Assembly: GCA_004558485.1 (NCBI GenBank)
Contig: SFCS01000003.1
Coordinates: 62,001 to 126,000 of the forward strand
Reading direction: 5' to 3'
DNA from: Ruminococcus sp.
Lineage (GTDB): Bacteria; Bacillota; Clostridia; Oscillospirales; Acutalibacteraceae
DNA: 64,000 bases
Part shown: piece by piece, positions 43,401 through 50,891 of the stretch
Position numbering within the stretch: position 1 is the first letter of the stretch
How the letters are laid out: each line of letters opens with the position of its first letter
The notes under the pieces: generated by a model
Seen by the model: only the letters and a program-made list of their open reading frames with translations
Databases searched by the model: none
Told to the model about the DNA's origin: nothing
Made by a program: the position numbers and the translations under genes

Positions 43401-44999
43401 GTCACCAAGACCGTCAACCGCATGACCGCCGGCTATCTGTATTACAGCGTCTGCAGCGCCGAGGTCGGTCTTGCCGATCTGCGGCTCAACCTGCTCGACC
43501 GCGACGGCAACAAACGTGATGCGGAGGATACGGCAAACGAAGGCTATGCCGGTATCGCCGTTTCCGACGTTGCCCTCCGTGCGGCGGGCGGCTGGACCGG
43601 CAAATATCCGGGCGGCAATCATTATATCGATGTCGGTCTTGCAAAGCAGCACGGCGTCTTTGACAGCATCAAGGCATATCTGAATTCCCGCTATGATCTG
43701 TACTATCAGAATCAGGCGGAGCTTGTCAAGCACGCCTCCGTGTTCGGCAACGACGCCGGCGACAAGGGCTGGTACAGCCATTCGTTGTATTTGCAGTGGG
43801 TGCAGTTCAACAGAAACGGCCTCTCTCTCAATTCCGATCCCACCGCGCTCGAACACACTGCGGCGCTCGTACCCAAAACGGCGGACGGCGCACAGATGAA
43901 GGGCGACAACTGCATTGCGGATATGCAGTTCCGCTTTGACAACACCGACGCGGCAGCACTTTTCGGCTTCCGTATGGCGGAGGCAGGCAGATTCACCGAC
44001 GATGCTTGGAACCCGGTCAAGAACGCCTCCTTCCTGAAGGTTACGCTTAAAGGCGTCACCCTGTATGACAAGGGTGTCGAGACAAAGCTCGTGGACTACG
44101 CGTATACGCCTGCCGGCAACCTGATAATGGGGCTCCATGTCGAGGTCATCGGCGACAAGCTCACCGGTTATGTGACCAAGGGCAGCGACACGCATAACTT
44201 CTCCGCTACCTTGACCAACATGGATGCGGGCTACTTTGCACAGGGCTTCGGCGACAAGGCGCCGAACATCTTCCCGATGACCATTCAGGTCGGCGGCTTG
44301 AATATCGGCAAGGCGGAGGAAGTCGCGGGCGGCAAGCTGACGGTCACGCGCACCGCTTCCGACAAGGAAGGCTACCATGCATGGAAGGTCACCGTGAACA
44401 AGGATGCGGGCGAACAGCTCAAGCCCAACACTCTGGTTGGCACGGACGCTGCCGACGGCAGCACGCTGTATCCGACCCGTGTAGGCTTCCAGTCCGGCAA
44501 TCACAATGCCGACAGCTTCATCTTCTACTCCAAGGGCGATGCCACCTTCACGGCGGACTTCTATACGCCGCATACGGCTGCCGACATCTCCATGCCGTGT
44601 CTCGGCACTTCTGTGAACGAGACGAAGGCGGGCCTGCGGTTCATCAACCGCATCAACCTCTACACTGCCGCTGACGGCAAGGTCTACACCGACATTGACG
44701 GTGTGCCCACGGAGGTTGCGGACTACGGCGTGATGGTTGCGACGAAGGCTGTGCTGGGTGAACAGGAACTGACCTATGAACTGGCGCAGGGCACGAACCG
44801 CATCGTGAGACGCAGTGTACTCGAGGCGAACAAGTATTTCGACTATAGCACTGACTATGTCGACATCGCTGTGCAGATCACCGGCTTGGATCAGAACGGC
44901 GACCTTGAGATCTGCTCTCGTGTATATCTCAAGCTGGCGAACGGCACGATCCTCTACTCCGATATGGCTACCCGCACCTACAATCAGGCAAAAGCCTAA
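40485..44999 (+). CDS. large secreted protein with four repeated beta-sandwich-like modules
   Basis: A 1504-residue secreted protein with a signal peptide (VGALLLTVAMLAGMLSVMGA, cleavage near ATA-K). Four related modules follow (about 35-345, 346-705, 706-1020, 1021-1285). Shared landmarks are YLESKFAFYYQQEG, YLREKFDFYATKEG and YLNSRYDLYYQNQAE; a middle strand with NFEASLTF, NFELEADV or NFETEFDV; and an ending GYLSLGG...LDKDGNAVDF or GYLYYSV...LDRDGNKRD. The modules look like jelly-roll (concanavalin-like) domains. A distinct C-terminal region (about 1290-1504) ends RVYLKLANGTILYSDMATRT. There is no sorting signal, dockerin or S-layer domain that I recognise. Carbohydrate or host-surface binding is a guess. 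Confidence 0.85.
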   Translation: MSNRKTWKSVGALLLTVAMLAGMLSVMGALPATAKTTTAMKFTADFSELSRIVTDNGGTFTDGMYRAPYTPASDTTSLEGKFNTWANGKFYTYQTYGGAVRAYFGQDSNNLQTYLDDWSGNQYLAAGEDGYLQFYAQLKSGQMLRKGITLSPLYNGAPAKLKNFEASLTFRFTTHEGNSGNAVVFNFHETQAAYMDQYGDFKALSSGNTVVLGNGDGNYKAPGIEGLAFYQKGDTISATSVADEGNLNSANANEVVIGDRGARFTEAMELNRDYTLAVRALNGTATITVTDTATGNEVYTVAKAYETTDGYVSFGFFNAPFKVKSFEVAELDNSGALVDFGTYAASLTDGIERFTASFDNMKDVIYKGGKYYYSANHDADRFSDDKHKAMTQGGSTYAVNMNDSALVEYLESKFAFYYQQEGHFFRRQKVNGLYVDDKGNQFTKGSVAPGTTIYKPDTKEVKGSPQWIDYIGTNATGKTHFWELSDNKFFAPSSTGLGDGMYRYDDTMTVKNTDGTLAQLENFELEADVSLRPDKDFDYANLTVQFRSPSPFIHRGNVDTAAFTLSPNGGYIVGGGDGELKLTSGYIYNKDTKAYDAWSSEKAVDFTKQTEKNATTDKRAGIYAKTTGVNLGTSEYHLKLRVVGKNVTATVTDTAGNVKFTINETTSYAGSGYLSLGGSNNATRWGNIVITRLDKDGNAVDFSDANDGYAYGASFGNLAEYRVGNYYRNSGADLFYLSGAGNPFDFSDETKATDKAVCEYLREKFDFYATKEGSFAKLENPYTNTKDSGLYASDGAHHGQWKLRAGRCLTATFSGGGSGNDGLLRKTMSLVPKMNGAAVQTANFETEFDVNFGLNPSSIHGNEVGVLLSFRSDEAGRPAEGYHTVANNKDAILIHPLGVGIYDGVAADYSYSYANGSNATCVKQSDGSYCDEFTPYNNGGEKANSVHVYARLVGNQLTVQVTELGTETVLFEVTKTVNRMTAGYLYYSVCSAEVGLADLRLNLLDRDGNKRDAEDTANEGYAGIAVSDVALRAAGGWTGKYPGGNHYIDVGLAKQHGVFDSIKAYLNSRYDLYYQNQAELVKHASVFGNDAGDKGWYSHSLYLQWVQFNRNGLSLNSDPTALEHTAALVPKTADGAQMKGDNCIADMQFRFDNTDAAALFGFRMAEAGRFTDDAWNPVKNASFLKVTLKGVTLYDKGVETKLVDYAYTPAGNLIMGLHVEVIGDKLTGYVTKGSDTHNFSATLTNMDAGYFAQGFGDKAPNIFPMTIQVGGLNIGKAEEVAGGKLTVTRTASDKEGYHAWKVTVNKDAGEQLKPNTLVGTDAADGSTLYPTRVGFQSGNHNADSFIFYSKGDATFTADFYTPHTAADISMPCLGTSVNETKAGLRFINRINLYTAADGKVYTDIDGVPTEVADYGVMVATKAVLGEQELTYELAQGTNRIVRRSVLEANKYFDYSTDYVDIAVQITGLDQNGDLEICSRVYLKLANGTILYSDMATRTYNQAKA

Positions 45000-45009
45000 C
45001 AAACACACA

Positions 45010-45043
45010 AAAAAGCTCCGGCAGGAAACTGCCGGAGCTTTTT
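45010..45043 (+). terminator. terminator of the 1504-aa protein gene
   Basis: AAAAAGCTCCGGCAG (45010-45024), loop GAAA, CTGCCGGAGCTTTTT (45029-45043). A strong stem ten bases after the stop. Confidence 0.95.
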
Positions 45044-45377
45044 CTTTGTTTCAAGCAACAACCGCAAATTCCCCTTGCCGCCCACCGTCAGGGTGACATT
45101 TTACAGCAAAGCCGCAAAACCGGAGAATTTGCATGGTGTGTGCAAACTTTACAACACCCCTCACCTGCAGGAAGAAAAACAAAGCTTTTTCTTCCTGCCG
45201 CTCCCCTCTGTGAAAAGAGGGCGGCAGGAAACGCAGGCGTTTCCTGCGTCCATGCGCACGCGGGCGGACACCGTGCCCGCGTCTTTGCGCTGTGCACAAA
45301 AAACCGGCGCATGGCACCGTGTGTACATCACCTTTTGCTTACAGGGGCGGACAGTTTGTGCGTGCCCGCGAATTTGT
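45044..45377. other. non-coding gap with two hairpins
   Basis: No gene is supported in these 334 bases. Two inverted repeats are visible: TTCCTGCCGC/GCGGCAGGAA (45192-45201 with 45221-45230, with inner CCTCT/AGAGG pairing) and ACGCAGG/CCTGCGT (45231-45237 with 45243-45249). Read on the minus strand they lie 130-190 bases beyond hflX and may form its 3' end. Confidence 0.5.
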
Positions 45378-46661
45378 TTATGCCTCAAAAAAGGTTGCGC
45401 CGCTTTCTTTGAGCTTATGCAGCAGGCGTTTATCTACGGTGACGGTCATGCGCAGTCCCTCGGGGACATATTCCTCCTTTTCCACCGCACCCTCGCGGCG
45501 ACAGGTCTCCGCAAGAGCGCCCGCGGAAAAGGGGAGCAGCACCGTCACCCTTTCGCGGTCGCGCGGCAGCGCGGCGGCGATCGCCGCCAGCAGCTCGTCG
45601 ATGCCTGCGCCCGTTTTTGCGCTGATATACAGGCGCTCGCCGCTGTCGGCGGTGCGGGGCGGCAGAAGGGCGTCGTCCTTTGCCGTGAGGCGGTCGCATT
45701 TGTTGAACACCTGCAAAACGGGCAGGTCGCCTCTGCCGAGATCGGCAAGCAGGCTCTCCGTAATTGCAAGATGCTCGGCGGCGTCCGACGAGGAAGCATC
45801 ACACAGATTGAGAACGAGATCCGCCGTTGCCGCTTCCTCCAGAGTGGCATGAAACGCCTGCACCAAATGGTGCGGCAGGCGGCGGATGAGCCCCACGGTA
45901 TCGACCAGCAGCACCGTTCTGCCGTCCGGCAGCTGCAAGCCGCGGGCGGTGGTGTCCAGGGTGGCAAACAGCTTGTCCTCCGCGAGTACGCCCGCGTCGG
46001 TCAGGCGATTGAGCAGGGTGGACTTTCCGGCGTTGGTGTAGCCGACGATCGCCACCGTGCGCACCTCGTCCTTTTGCCGCCGCTTGCGGCTTTCCAGGCG
46101 GCGTCCCTCGATGCGGCGCAGTCCCGCGCGCAGGCTGTCGATGCGGCGACGGATGTGCCGACGGTCGCTTTCAAGCTTTGACTCGCCCGGGCCGCGCGTG
46201 CCGATGCCGCCACCGAGCCGGGACAGCGCCGTGCCCTGTCCGGCAAGCCGCGGCAGCATATATTGCAGCTGCGCCAGCTCGACCTGCAGGCGCCCCTCCG
46301 CCGTGTGCGCCCGTCCCGCGAAAATGTCCAAAATAAGCATGGTGCGGTCGATGACGCGGCAGGGGAGGAGATCCTCCAAATTGCGCTGCTGCGTGGCGGA
46401 AAGCTCGCGGTCAACGATCACGAGATCCACCGCATCGTTTTCGCACAGGGCGGCGATCTCTTCGAGCCGTCCTCTGCCAATGCAGGTCGCCTTGTCCGGC
46501 GCCTCGCGGCGCTGCATCGCCGTGCCGACGACATCTGCGCCCGCCGTGTCGGCAAGCTCGCGCAGCTCCTCAATGGACGCATCCGCATCATATTCCCCCG
46601 TATCGATACCGACAAGGAAACATCGCTCGCGCTGCTCCTCTTTTTCGGTCAGGTTTTCCAT
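45378..46661 (-). CDS. hflX: GTPase HflX
   Basis: A 427-residue HflX: the N-terminal domain with DLVIVDRELSATQQRNLEDL, the RVIDRTMLILDIFAGRAHTA segment and the glycine-rich GTRGPGESK loop, then the GTPase with G1 GYTNAGKSTLLN, G3 DTVGLI and G4 NKCD. HflX splits stalled or hibernating ribosomes, often after stress. The ATG at 46661 follows GAGGTGATACC. It is monocistronic, with a promoter at 46680-46709. Confidence 0.96.
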   Translation of the reverse strand: MENLTEKEEQRERCFLVGIDTGEYDADASIEELRELADTAGADVVGTAMQRREAPDKATCIGRGRLEEIAALCENDAVDLVIVDRELSATQQRNLEDLLPCRVIDRTMLILDIFAGRAHTAEGRLQVELAQLQYMLPRLAGQGTALSRLGGGIGTRGPGESKLESDRRHIRRRIDSLRAGLRRIEGRRLESRKRRQKDEVRTVAIVGYTNAGKSTLLNRLTDAGVLAEDKLFATLDTTARGLQLPDGRTVLLVDTVGLIRRLPHHLVQAFHATLEEAATADLVLNLCDASSSDAAEHLAITESLLADLGRGDLPVLQVFNKCDRLTAKDDALLPPRTADSGERLYISAKTGAGIDELLAAIAAALPRDRERVTVLLPFSAGALAETCRREGAVEKEEYVPEGLRMTVTVDKRLLHKLKESGATFFEA

Positions 46662-46679
46662 GGTATCACCTCGTTTTTT

Positions 46680-46709
46680 ATTGTAGCATACGGCAAAAAC
46701 GGTTGTCTA
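46680..46709 (-). promoter_or_regulatory. hflX promoter
   Basis: On the minus strand TAGACA and TACAAT are separated by 18 bp, 19 bases upstream of the ATG. Confidence 0.6.
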
Positions 46710-46740
46710 CAAAAAAATCTGTCGAAAATGCGCAAATCGC

Positions 46741-46769
46741 TTGTCGAAACGTCGCAGATATGCTATACT
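46741..46769 (+). promoter_or_regulatory. promoter of the PRPP synthetase operon
   Basis: TTGTCG and TATACT are separated by 17 bp, about 64 bases upstream of the GTG at 46833. It is divergent from the hflX promoter. Confidence 0.65.
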
Positions 46770-46832
46770 GAGTTGTAATCAACGCCTGCGGTAGGGCAGA
46801 CGGAACGGAATGTTGAAAAGGGGACGGTAAAT

Positions 46833-47990
46833 GTGTCACATCATGACATCACCTGTGAAACGATCTTTGACAGAGAGGAAAATGTTGCGCCGCTGAACAT
46901 CATCGCGCTCGACAGTGCGAAGGAGCTCGGCGCGAAGATCGATGCGCACCTCACGCAGTGGGCGCAGAAATGCGGCAGAGACGAAAAGACCTTCCTCGTC
47001 GAGGCGGAGTGTCCGCGGTTTTCCTCCGGCGACGGAAAAGGTCTGATCAAGAGCAGTATTCGCGGTGACGATCTGTTTATCATTGTGGATGTCGGCAACT
47101 ACAGCTGCAAGTATAATCTGTACGGTCATGAGAACCGCATGTCCCCCGACGATCATTTCCAGGATCTCAAGCGCATCATCCAGGCGGCGAGCGGCAAGGC
47201 GCACCGCATCAGTGTTATCATGCCCATTCTGTATGGCGGCAGACAGCATCGCCGCAACTACCGTGAGTCGCTCGACTGCGCGGTGGCGCTGCAGGAGCTG
47301 AAGGAAATGGGCGTCTCGAACATCGTGACCTTCGACGCGCACGATCCGCGCGTGTGCAACGCCATTCCGCTGACCGGCTTTGACAATGTGATGCCGTCCT
47401 ATCAGGTGTTAAAGCGCCTGTTCCGTGATTTCCCCGACCTCAAGGCGGATCGTGAGCACCTCATGATCGTCAGCCCCGACGAGGGCGCTATGAACCGCAA
47501 TATGTACTATGCCTCCTGTCTCGGCGTGGATCTCGGTATGTTCTATAAGCGCCGCGACTATTCGCGCGTTGTCAATGGCAGAAACCCCATCGTGGCGCAT
47601 GAATATCTCGGCAACCCCGTGGACGGCCGCGATATTTTCATTGCGGACGACATCATCGCCTCCGGCGAGTCCATGCTGGACATTGCCTATGAGCTGAAAA
47701 AGCGAAAGGCGGGAAGGATTTTCTGCTATGCGACCTATGCGACCTTTACGGCAGGACTCGGCAACTTTGATAAGGCGGTCGAGGAGGGCGTCGTGACCGG
47801 TGTGCTCGGCACGAACCTGACCTACCGTTCGCCGGAGCTTCTCAGTCGCTCGTGGTTCCATGAGGTGGATGTGTCCAAATATATCGCTTATTTCATCGCG
47901 GCACTCAATCACGAGGTTTCGGTCAGCATGCTGATCGACTCTCACGAGAAAATCAAGCAGCTGCTGGCACGGCGTCAGCAAAACGGCTGA
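46833..47990 (+). CDS. prs: ribose-phosphate pyrophosphokinase (long variant)
   Basis: A 385-residue member of the PRPP synthetase family, about 70 residues longer than the usual 315. Recognisable blocks are SIRGDDLFIIVDVG, MPILYGGRQHRR (the IPYFGYARQDRK-like active-site loop), VTFDAHDPRV, SPDEGAMNR and the PRPP loop DIFIADDIIASGESM. It makes PRPP from ribose 5-phosphate and ATP. The start is GTG 46833 behind AAAAGGGGA; the ATG at 46831 is out of frame. The divergence from canonical Prs, including changes in the flexible loop, means a related activity is possible. Confidence 0.82.
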   Translation: MSHHDITCETIFDREENVAPLNIIALDSAKELGAKIDAHLTQWAQKCGRDEKTFLVEAECPRFSSGDGKGLIKSSIRGDDLFIIVDVGNYSCKYNLYGHENRMSPDDHFQDLKRIIQAASGKAHRISVIMPILYGGRQHRRNYRESLDCAVALQELKEMGVSNIVTFDAHDPRVCNAIPLTGFDNVMPSYQVLKRLFRDFPDLKADREHLMIVSPDEGAMNRNMYYASCLGVDLGMFYKRRDYSRVVNGRNPIVAHEYLGNPVDGRDIFIADDIIASGESMLDIAYELKKRKAGRIFCYATYATFTAGLGNFDKAVEEGVVTGVLGTNLTYRSPELLSRSWFHEVDVSKYIAYFIAALNHEVSVSMLIDSHEKIKQLLARRQQNG

Positions 47991-47992
47991 GA

Positions 47993-48505
47993 ATGGACTA
48001 TACACTGATACGCAGCGACCGCAGGACCGCCGCGCTCACGGTGACGGAGGACGCCGCCGTCGTGGTGCGTGCGCCGCGGCGCATGCCCAAAGCAGCGATT
48101 GATCGCTTTGTGGACGAGCACGCCGCGTGGATCACGGCGTGCATCGAAAAACGGCGGGAATACGCGCGGTCACATCCGCCGCTCACTGCCGGTGAAGAAC
48201 AAAAGCTCCGCCGCGATGCGGCGGAGCTTTTGCCCTCTCTTGTGACCCTTTGGGCAAGGATTATGGGCGTTGAACCGACGGGCGTGCGCATCACGGGTGC
48301 GAAAAAGCGTTTCGGCAGCTGCAGCGGGAAAAACGCGCTGTGTTTTTCGTTTCGCCTGATGCAATATCCGCGGGAGGCTATTGAATATGTGGTAGTGCAT
48401 GAGCTGGCGCACATCCGTCATCATGACCACAGCGCCGCATTCTATCGCTTTGTTGCGTCAGTGATGCCGGACTATAGGGCGCGGGCAGCGCTTTTGAGAC
48501 AGTAA
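47993..48505 (+). CDS. YgjP-like metallopeptidase (DUF45, M48-like)
   Basis: A 170-residue cytoplasmic protein with zinc motif VVHELAHIRHHDHSAAFYRFV, where HELAH plus H-x-N/D-H is the DUF45/YgjP signature. RFGSCSGKNALCFSFRLM before it is also characteristic (usually RWGSC). The substrates of the family are unknown. ATG 47993 follows the PRPP synthetase stop by two bases, so translation is coupled. Confidence 0.88.
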   Translation: MDYTLIRSDRRTAALTVTEDAAVVVRAPRRMPKAAIDRFVDEHAAWITACIEKRREYARSHPPLTAGEEQKLRRDAAELLPSLVTLWARIMGVEPTGVRITGAKKRFGSCSGKNALCFSFRLMQYPREAIEYVVVHELAHIRHHDHSAAFYRFVASVMPDYRARAALLRQ

Positions 48506-48515
48506 AGGAGTCGGC

Positions 48516-48938
48516 ATGGAGAAACTGCGTGCGCTTTTTCGGAAATATCGGGAGCTCATTGCCTATGTCATTGTCGGCGGATTGACGACGGTGGTCAGCA
48601 TGGCGCTGTATTACGGCTCGACATGGGCCTTCCTCGACGGCAGCGATGCCCTGCAGGTGCAGATCGCCAATGTGATCTCCTGGATCGGCGCGGTGGCGTT
48701 TGCCTATGTGACCAACCGCGTGTTTGTTTTCCAAAGCCACAGCACCGCCGTTTTCCGCGAGATCGTGTCCTTTGTGTCCTCGCGGGTGCTGACGCTGCTT
48801 TTGGACATGGGCTGCATGTGGCTGATGGTCACGGCGATCGGCGTGGATCACCGCATGGCAAAGCTCGTTTCCATGGTGCTGGTGACGGTCGGCAATTATG
48901 TCATCAGTAAGCTTTTGGTGTTCAAAAAAGAAGAATAG
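48516..48938 (+). CDS. GtrA family membrane protein
   Basis: A 140-residue protein with four predicted membrane helices, of the GtrA/DPMS family: YVIVGGLTTVVSMALYY, then WIGAVAFAYVTNRVFVFQS, and GNYVISKLLVFKK at the end. These proteins are thought to move lipid-linked sugars across the membrane or to assist glycosyltransferases. The ATG follows AAAGGAG. It belongs to the prs, DUF45, GtrA operon with ten bases to the previous stop. Confidence 0.9.
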   Translation: MEKLRALFRKYRELIAYVIVGGLTTVVSMALYYGSTWAFLDGSDALQVQIANVISWIGAVAFAYVTNRVFVFQSHSTAVFREIVSFVSSRVLTLLLDMGCMWLMVTAIGVDHRMAKLVSMVLVTVGNYVISKLLVFKKEE

Positions 48939-48950
48939 GGCAGGTGCGTT

Positions 48951-49259
48951 ATGGAAAAATATGCATATGAAAAGTGCGCGCTGCCGCGTGTGGTGCTGTC
49001 GGCGGAGGAGAAGCTGACAGCGCTTTTCGACTATGCCTTTAAGACGGCGTTTCGCAAGGTCGATTATATCGAGAAGGCGGGCTTTTTTGACAGTCTGAAA
49101 AAAGAACAGGCACCTTTGTGCCTGTTCTTTTCCATTTTATTCGATAGTTATTTCCGCAGGCGGATGCCCGACCACAGGAAAATGATGATCTGCGCGGGGA
49201 TGCCGATGACGAACAGCAGCCACGCATTATACTGTACAAGGCACAGAAGACACAGATAG
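48951..49259 (+). CDS. short ORF, possibly a truncated gene
   Basis: The first 50 residues (MEKYAYEKCALPRVVLSAEE ... FFDSLKK) look like a real protein and follow a GCAGGTG ribosome site 12 bp after GtrA. The frame then runs through a terminator hairpin (49100-49131) and along the antisense of the XRE gene to 49259. The codons there (AGG, TTA, ACA) are unlike the neighbours. The true gene may have lost its 3' part. I do not recognise the product. Confidence 0.4.
   Translation: MEKYAYEKCALPRVVLSAEEKLTALFDYAFKTAFRKVDYIEKAGFFDSLKKEQAPLCLFFSILFDSYFRRRMPDHRKMMICAGMPMTNSSHALYCTRHRRHR
49100..49131. terminator. bidirectional terminator, GtrA operon and XRE gene
   Basis: AAAAGAACAGGCAC (49100-49113) pairs with GTGCCTGTTCTTTT (49118-49131), loop CTTT. 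It stands 17 bases beyond the XRE stop on the minus strand. Confidence 0.88.
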
Positions 49260-49750
49260 ATGCACGCCAAAATCGACCACACGAGCAGCGATATGATAAA
49301 GAAATTGCGTTTTTTGTCAAACCATACGGCATTGAACACCAGCCAGACGATGCAGGTCACCGGAACGGCAAACACAAACGCCAGCCACTGATGCACGAGA
49401 TCGGGCAGCACAAGCTGAATGTTGACGAACAGCAAGGTGGCGACAAGCCAAACCAGCACCACCGACATTGCCGCGATCAGGCGGCGATTGCGCAGACGGC
49501 GGGAGCCCTTGCGGGGGCTTTCCAGCGTTTTATCGGTGTGCTCTGCGGTGACAAGATAGTCGATCTTGACGGAAAAGATGTCGGCAATCTGCTTTAAGAC
49601 CGCCACATCGGGCAGCGACTCGCCGCGTTCCCACTTGGAGACGGCCTTGTCGGTATAATTGAGGCGCTGCGCCAGCTCGGCTTGGGTGATATTGTTTTTC
49701 TTGCGCAGGTCGGTGATGTTCGCAGCAACGATCTGTTTCAAGTCGTCCAC
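49148..49750 (-). CDS. XRE family regulator with C-terminal membrane helices
   Basis: A 200-residue protein with an N-terminal Cro/C1 helix-turn-helix (ITQAELAQRLNYTDKAVSKWERGESLPDV) and four hydrophobic segments in the C-terminal 110 residues. This pattern is common in Clostridia and suggests a membrane-tethered regulator that senses envelope state; the signal is unknown. The start is GTG 49750, eight bases after AAAGGAG; the ATG at 49757 is in another frame. An inverted repeat over its own -10 box suggests autoregulation. Confidence 0.88.
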   Translation of the reverse strand: MDDLKQIVAANITDLRKKNNITQAELAQRLNYTDKAVSKWERGESLPDVAVLKQIADIFSVKIDYLVTAEHTDKTLESPRKGSRRLRNRRLIAAMSVVLVWLVATLLFVNIQLVLPDLVHQWLAFVFAVPVTCIVWLVFNAVWFDKKRNFFIISLLVWSILACIYLCLLCLVQYNAWLLFVIGIPAQIIIFLWSGIRLRK

Positions 49751-49778
49751 GGCTCATGCTCCTTTCCATTCGGGATGA

Positions 49779-49814
49779 TATATCCAATATAGCATATTCC
49801 CGTCCTCTTTTCAA
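49779..49814 (-). promoter_or_regulatory. XRE gene promoter with overlapping operator-like repeat
   Basis: On the minus strand TTGAAA and TATATT are separated by 17 bp (49786-49814). The inverted repeat TATATTGGATATA (49779-49791) covers the -10 box and could be the binding site of the XRE protein. Confidence 0.5.
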
Positions 49815-49935
49815 GGGGAGAAGCGTCGAGAGGCGATGGAAGGGCGATTTTATGGCAAAATTGCACAGTTATTCTTCTTGAAAAAAGGGCATAGATGGAT
49901 AATTCTCCAAAGTGCAAAAAAATGTCAAAAAACAC

Positions 49936-49964
49936 TTTACAACTTTAGCGAAGTGAAGTATAAT
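49936..49964 (+). promoter_or_regulatory. promoter of the amino-acid ABC operon
   Basis: TTTACA and TATAAT are separated by 17 bp, 51 bases upstream of the binding-protein ATG. Confidence 0.88.
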
Positions 49965-50015
49965 ACACCCATCGACGAACCCAACAAACGGGAATTACGA
50001 AAGGGAGTTTTGAAC

Positions 50016-50813
50016 ATGAAAAAAGGATTGGCATTGGTTTTGGCACTGCTTACGGTGCTGACGCTGGGACTCACCGGCTGCGGCAACAAGGACACCGAAA
50101 AGACGGACGCGGAGTATGTCAAGGAAAAGGGCAAGCTCATCGTCGGCATCACGGACTTTGCGCCGATGGACTATGAGGAGACCAAGGGCAGCGGCAAATG
50201 GATCGGCTTTGACGCGGACATGGCGACGGCGTTCGCCAAGGAGCTTGGCGTCGAGGTCGAGTTTATCGAGATCAACTGGGACAACAAGGTGATGGAGCTC
50301 AACAACAAGACCATCGATGTTGTCTGGAACGGCATGACGCTGGACGACGGCGTGAAAGCGGCGATGGGCACCTCCAACGCTTATTGCAAGAACGCGCAGG
50401 TCGTGGTCGTCAACAAGGCAGACAAGGACAAATACGCCACCAAGGAGAGCCTTGCCGGTCTGAATTTTGCGGTCGAGGGCGGCTCTGCCGGTGAGAAACA
50501 GGCGGAGGCAAACGGCTGGAACAAGACCGCGCTCACGACGCAGGCGGACGCGCTCAAGGAGGTTGCCGCAGGTACTTCGAACGCCAGCATCATCGACCTT
50601 CTGATGGCGGGTGCCATGATCGGCGAGGGCACGAGCTATCCCGACCTTGCCTACACGGTCGCGCTCAACAGCGAGGAATACGGCGTCGGCTTCCGCAAGG
50701 ACTCCGATCTTGTCGGCAAGCTCAACGACTTCTTCAAGAAGGCGTATGCGGACGGCAGCATGATGGAGACCGCCAAGAAATACGGTGTGCAGGAGTCCAT
50801 CATCGCACAGTAA
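50016..50813 (+). CDS. amino-acid ABC transporter substrate-binding lipoprotein
   Basis: A 265-residue lipoprotein with signal MKKGLALVLALLTVLTLG and lipobox LTGC. The mature part is an SBP_bac_3 domain (KLIVGITDFAPMDYEE, WIGFDADMATAFAKELGVEV, DVVWNGMT, FAVEGGSAGE) of the polar amino-acid group. ATG 50016 follows AAAGGGAG. With the permease and ATPase downstream it makes a complete importer. The specificity (for example glutamine, cystine or basic amino acids) cannot be read reliably. Confidence 0.93.
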   Translation: MKKGLALVLALLTVLTLGLTGCGNKDTEKTDAEYVKEKGKLIVGITDFAPMDYEETKGSGKWIGFDADMATAFAKELGVEVEFIEINWDNKVMELNNKTIDVVWNGMTLDDGVKAAMGTSNAYCKNAQVVVVNKADKDKYATKESLAGLNFAVEGGSAGEKQAEANGWNKTALTTQADALKEVAAGTSNASIIDLLMAGAMIGEGTSYPDLAYTVALNSEEYGVGFRKDSDLVGKLNDFFKKAYADGSMMETAKKYGVQESIIAQ

Positions 50814-50826
50814 AAAAAGCGCAATC

Positions 50827-50857
50827 CGAAGGCAGGGACAAAGGTCTCTGCCTTTCG
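50827..50857 (+). other. intercistronic hairpin in the amino-acid ABC operon
   Basis: CGAAGGCAGGGAC (50827-50839) pairs with GTCTCTGCCTTTCG (50844-50857), with one bulged T. There is no T run, so it more likely protects the binding-protein mRNA or limits read-through than stops transcription fully. Confidence 0.55.
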
Positions 50858-50891
50858 GTGCGTCAAATCCCTTTCATTTTGAGGTATAGAT

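Noticed and set aside
40488..45008. A 1506-codon open frame on the minus strand, opposite the 1504-aa secreted protein
   Set aside because: It is in exact register with the sense codons, so stops could arise only from TTA, CTA or TCA sense codons, which this genome avoids. Signal peptide, promoter, ribosome site, terminator and repeated modules all support the plus strand. The antisense product has no recognisable domain.
45075..46181. A 368-codon plus-strand frame starting in the gap after the large secreted protein
   Set aside because: Most of it is antisense to hflX, the rest covers hairpins, and no ribosome site precedes it.
49830..50015. Possible T-box or amino-acid riboswitch before the amino-acid ABC operon
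   Set aside because: The sigma-A promoter at 49936-49964 leaves a leader of only about 45 bases, too short for a T-box, and no conserved T-box sequence is present.
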